From contig CAZUPF010000034.1 in the NCBI GenBank assembly GCA_964622035.1, positions 1-6,511 of the forward strand: DNA of 6,511 bases, given 5' to 3'. The notes beneath the pieces are model-generated. The model saw nothing but the letters and a program-made list of their open reading frames with translations. It searched no databases and was not told where the DNA came from. How positions within the stretch are numbered: position 1 is the stretch's first letter; every line of letters begins with the position of its first letter. A program made the translations under genes and the position numbers. Below are positions 4,738-6,511 of this stretch, piece after piece. The DNA comes from CAZUPF01 sp964622035. GTDB lineage: Bacteria > Patescibacteriota > WWE3 > JAUXAW01 > JAYEID01.

Positions 4738-5921
4738 TCACCAACTGAGCTGGTTGGCGCATCCCACCTTTCCGCGAAGGCCCCCTCACTACTGGTATCT
4801 ACCGTCTTCCAAAGATCGCCGCCAATGCTGATGGTAACCGCCGCCCCACCAATTGGTTGGCCATCCAGGGGACTCCCCGCATCCTGCACAGACAGGCCGC
4901 CAGACACCACCACCCCTCCCGCAACCGGGGAACCAACCACCCCTGTTGAAGGAGTTAAGGTTAGCGACAAAACGACCGGGGCGCAGCTAACTTGCAAAGC
5001 GGCAGGATCAGATTGGGACGAGGCATAATCTTGGTCACTAGAAAAATCCGCCATCACGGTGTACCTTCCCAATCTTGTCGGTGCCCAAACACCCGAGCTA
5101 CCACTCCGAATTCTCTCGGGACCACCGGCGTCATTGTAGGAACAAAAGCCACCGCCAGGAGGGCAGGTATAAATGAGGTCATCCCAAACAGAGAGCGTTT
5201 GGCCGTCACTATCCCGCGTAGTCNNNNNNNNNNNNNNNNNNNNNNNNNNNNNNNNNNNNNNNNNNNNNNNNNNNNNNNNNNNNNNNNNNNNNNNNNNNNN
5301 NNNNNNNNNNNNNNNNNNNNNNNGGAAAACAAAGCCTCCCCGCGCCCCACAAACACCATCGCCCAAGGCGCAACTCTCGCCACTACCGTTGTCTAAACCA
5401 GCGCAAAAGGGCTCCCGCCCGGGGCAGAAGAATGTCGAAACCCGCCCACCCGTCTCCGTCGCCCGGTACCACCCTGCAGAGTCGATGTCACAACGGCAGC
5501 GCCACAAACCATGCCCCGTGTGAAAATAACAGGTACGCTTTGCGCAATACTCGTCATTGGCCGGCCCAGAAAAGCAGCCATCAGGGCAATTCCACCCGGG
5601 CGGGCGGGATGCGTCTGGGGGGCAGTGCTCCGGTCGGCAAGTGCCGAATTGCTTTTCCCACAAACTGCCTACCCTAACATACTCCTTCCCCTCCCCCAGC
5701 CACCGCACGCACGGGGTGTCCCAAGGAATCTGACCCCCCACAACCTCCCAGCGCACATCAACCCCGGAGAGATACACCGCCCTCTCCTCAAGTTCGGTAA
5801 AGGTGTGGCCAGAAAGATACGCCCCCGCCAGGGTAGGGGAGGGGTGGGCCAACCAAAGGCACCCCATTCCCAAAATCACCAAACCAAAAACTGTAACTCT
5901 AGAGAAATTTCTCAATTTCAT
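4590..5921 (-). CDS. Cysteine-rich secreted protein, N-terminal part (broken by a gap and a frameshift)
   Basis: The product starts MKLRNFSRVTVFGLVILGMG, with a hydrophobic core and probable cleavage after TLA (about residue 32), so it is exported. Residues 71-191 hold 13 cysteines (71, 95, 100, 112, 116, 126, 131, 142, 144, 166, 173, 184, 191), pointing to a disulfide-stabilised extracellular domain that I cannot name. The N gap at 5224-5323 interrupts the frame after about residue 199. Beyond it are two Ig-like stretches: one with WDDLIYTCPP to GRYTVMADF, and one from VVLSLTLTPSTGVVG to GEYTFTAYYAG with the VTISIGGDLWKTVD...GAF pattern of bacterial Ig or carboxypeptidase-regulatory-like folds. 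After AYYAG the frame becomes implausible (LWTGFRRRRGMSLP) and stops at TGA 4590-4592, while the neighbouring frame continues the protein. ATG 5921 is preceded by GAGGA at 9 nt and lies 23 bp inside the upstream gene, suggesting translational coupling. Function unknown; a surface or adhesin-like role is inference. Confidence 0.8.
   Translation of the reverse strand: MKLRNFSRVTVFGLVILGMGCLWLAHPSPTLAGAYLSGHTFTELEERAVYLSGVDVRWEVVGGQIPWDTPCVRWLGEGKEYVRVGSLWEKQFGTCRPEHCPPDASRPPGWNCPDGCFSGPANDEYCAKRTCYFHTGHGLWRCRCDIDSAGWYRATETGGRVSTFFCPGREPFCAGLDNGSGESCALGDGVCGARGGFVFXXXXXXXXXXXXXXXXXXXXXXXXXXXXXXXXXXTTRDSDGQTLSVWDDLIYTCPPGGGFCSYNDAGGPERIRSGSSGVWAPTRLGRYTVMADFSSDQDYASSQSDPAALQVSCAPVVLSLTLTPSTGVVGSPVAGGVVVSGGLSVQDAGSPLDGQPIGGAAVTISIGGDLWKTVDTSSEGAFAERWDAPTSSVGEYTFTAYYAGRTATVGQTAKIFFQLRLLWTGFRRRRGMSLPVIAGRLPG
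4670..4713 (-). other. Probable frameshift zone in the large secreted protein
   Basis: The upstream frame is convincing to AYYAG (about 4713) and the downstream frame from ENIFSVTP (4683 onward). Adding one base would join them. Two homopolymers are candidate sites. An extra G in the GGG at 4711-4713 gives AYYAGSDCYCWADSENIF. An extra T in the T6 run (4671-4676) gives TAKIFFSVTPALDWF. Which is right, and whether the lesion is in the organism or the assembly, cannot be decided here. Confidence 0.75.
5224..5323. other. Assembly gap of exactly 100 N inside the secreted protein gene
   Basis: The flanking sequences share no overlap, unlike those at the first gap, so real sequence is probably missing. 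One hundred is a placeholder length and is not a multiple of three. The apparent frame agreement across it is therefore not evidence of continuity, although both flanks read well on the minus strand. Confidence 0.9.
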
Positions 5922-6511
5922 ATTCCGCTTTCCTCGCGGCCAACCACTGTAGCCAAGTCACGCCTAAAGCCCGCCGCCGGCTATCCACCCGATAGATAAC
6001 CCAGCAAGCTTCGTTGGCCTCTTCCCCCGGGTTCCCAGCCTCCTTCCCCAGCAGAACCGGTGAGATTTCCCCCTCAGAAAGTCCCCAAACTATCTCGCTG
6101 TTCTCTCTATTCTCCTCCCCACCAAGCGGTAAAGTACGGTTCCGATCAGCAAATACTGTGTGGGCATTAGCCCCCCAAATAGGATCAATCTCGGAGAGGC
6201 TCTCATCACCGCGAATCAGATTGGCCGCCTGTTCAAAAGTTAGCTCCCCCAGCACCAAACGCCCGTGGAGGTTGTCCATCTTTTCCCGAGTGATGACTTT
6301 CGCCAGCGCTACCCCCATCTCCGGCACCGCCTGATTGTCAAAATACATGAAAAGCCCCTCGACCGAGATCCGCTCCTCAACCAGCCCTACCAAAGCCGCC
6401 TTAGCTTCCTCATAAAGCCGATTACGGGTCGGGTAATCTTTTTCTTTGGTATCAAATGCTTCAGCGCTGAGGGTTACAAAACCCCCCTGCGCCGCCTCCT
6501 GAAGAATTATT
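5899..6511 (-). CDS. Parvulin-like (SurA/PrsA-type) folding protein, 5' end outside the window
   Basis: The frame is open to the right edge (203 codons visible), so the TTG at 6393 is internal and the start lies beyond 6511. A helix resembling the end of a SurA-type N-domain (RLYEEAKAALVGLVEERISV, about residues 31-50) precedes a region of about 65-176 with a degenerate PpiC-like outline. That outline is a first strand GVALAKVI, then GELTFEQAANLIRGD (like the 'G..F..lA...S.d' helix), then LSEGEISPVLL (like 'l..GevS.pv') and a last strand CWVIYRV. Parvulins help exported proteins fold outside the membrane. The match is weak: the usual GG-LGW motif is not clear and active-site histidines are not obvious, so it may be a non-catalytic chaperone. 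Its TAG (5899-5901) lies inside the next gene, a 23-bp overlap. Co-expression with a cysteine-rich secreted protein fits an export-folding role, which is inference. Confidence 0.5.
   Translation of the reverse strand, partial: IILQEAAQGGFVTLSAEAFDTKEKDYPTRNRLYEEAKAALVGLVEERISVEGLFMYFDNQAVPEMGVALAKVITREKMDNLHGRLVLGELTFEQAANLIRGDESLSEIDPIWGANAHTVFADRNRTLPLGGEENRENSEIVWGLSEGEISPVLLGKEAGNPGEEANEACWVIYRVDSRRRALGVTWLQWLAARKAEYEIEKFL
5931..5935 (-). promoter_or_regulatory. Ribosome binding site of the secreted protein gene
   Basis: GAGGA on the minus strand lies 9 nt before ATG 5921, inside the coding sequence of the upstream parvulin-like gene. This is consistent with translational coupling of the pair. 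Confidence 0.5.

Noticed and set aside
5857..5921. Lipoprotein signal at LGMGC in the secreted protein
   Set aside because: The residues before the cysteine (G-M-G) do not fit the usual lipobox, and the hydrophobic core continues to a plausible signal peptidase I site after TLA.
1..6511. Alternative genetic code (UGA as glycine, known in some CPR lineages)
   Set aside because: All trusted genes end in TAA or TAG and none needs an internal TGA. The only TGA of interest (4590-4592) follows a frame already out of register, so the standard bacterial code suffices.

Overview
The window looks like a metagenome-assembled scaffold from a Candidate Phyla Radiation (Patescibacteria) bacterium, most likely of the Microgenomates group. 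This is an inference from protein style. It rests on the CPR-type wording of the PheT B3/B4 domain, a small cohesin-like protein with a signal anchor, a LysM mini-protein, and a large secreted protein whose C-terminal part carries a W-F-Q/G-D-V motif and a PAE-Y-F...W-K-E-V ending that I associate with that group. Two runs of exactly 100 N show scaffold joins. Genes are packed tightly: two convergent pairs overlap or abut, and one tandem pair overlaps by 23 bp.

Layout. Bases 1-2040 (+) hold the 3' part of pheT, the phenylalanyl-tRNA synthetase beta chain. It converges with, and overlaps by 11 bp, a small membrane-anchored gene on the minus strand (2030-2512). A 114-bp divergent region (2513-2626) carries an extended -10 promoter for a secreted LysM protein on the plus strand (2627-2977) and a competing minus-strand promoter candidate. 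A strong intrinsic terminator follows at 2998-3047. Next come a TTGACA promoter and a 55-bp sequence present on both sides of the first N gap, which is very probably an assembly overlap rather than a biological repeat. The gene for an anchored cohesin-like protein follows (3277-3795).

From 3796 to the right edge everything is on the minus strand. A parvulin-like protein (5' end outside the window) overlaps the start of a large, cysteine-rich secreted protein. That protein is interrupted twice: by the second N gap, where real sequence is missing, and by an apparent single-base frameshift between about 4670 and 4713. Its two halves appear as separate reading frames, 4590-5921 and 3796-4737. Repaired, it would be about 708 residues if the N run had its true size.

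Working together: pheT is housekeeping. The rest looks like a cell-surface set, with a peptidoglycan-binding LysM protein, a membrane-anchored cohesin-fold protein, an anchored beta-rich protein, and a disulfide-rich extracellular protein co-transcribed with a possible export-folding factor. I found no RNA genes, CRISPR array, transposon or defence system, and no convincing evidence of a wholly new system. The points most worth checking are the frameshifted surface protein, the false gap at 3137-3236, and the nearly leaderless promoter of the cohesin-like gene.
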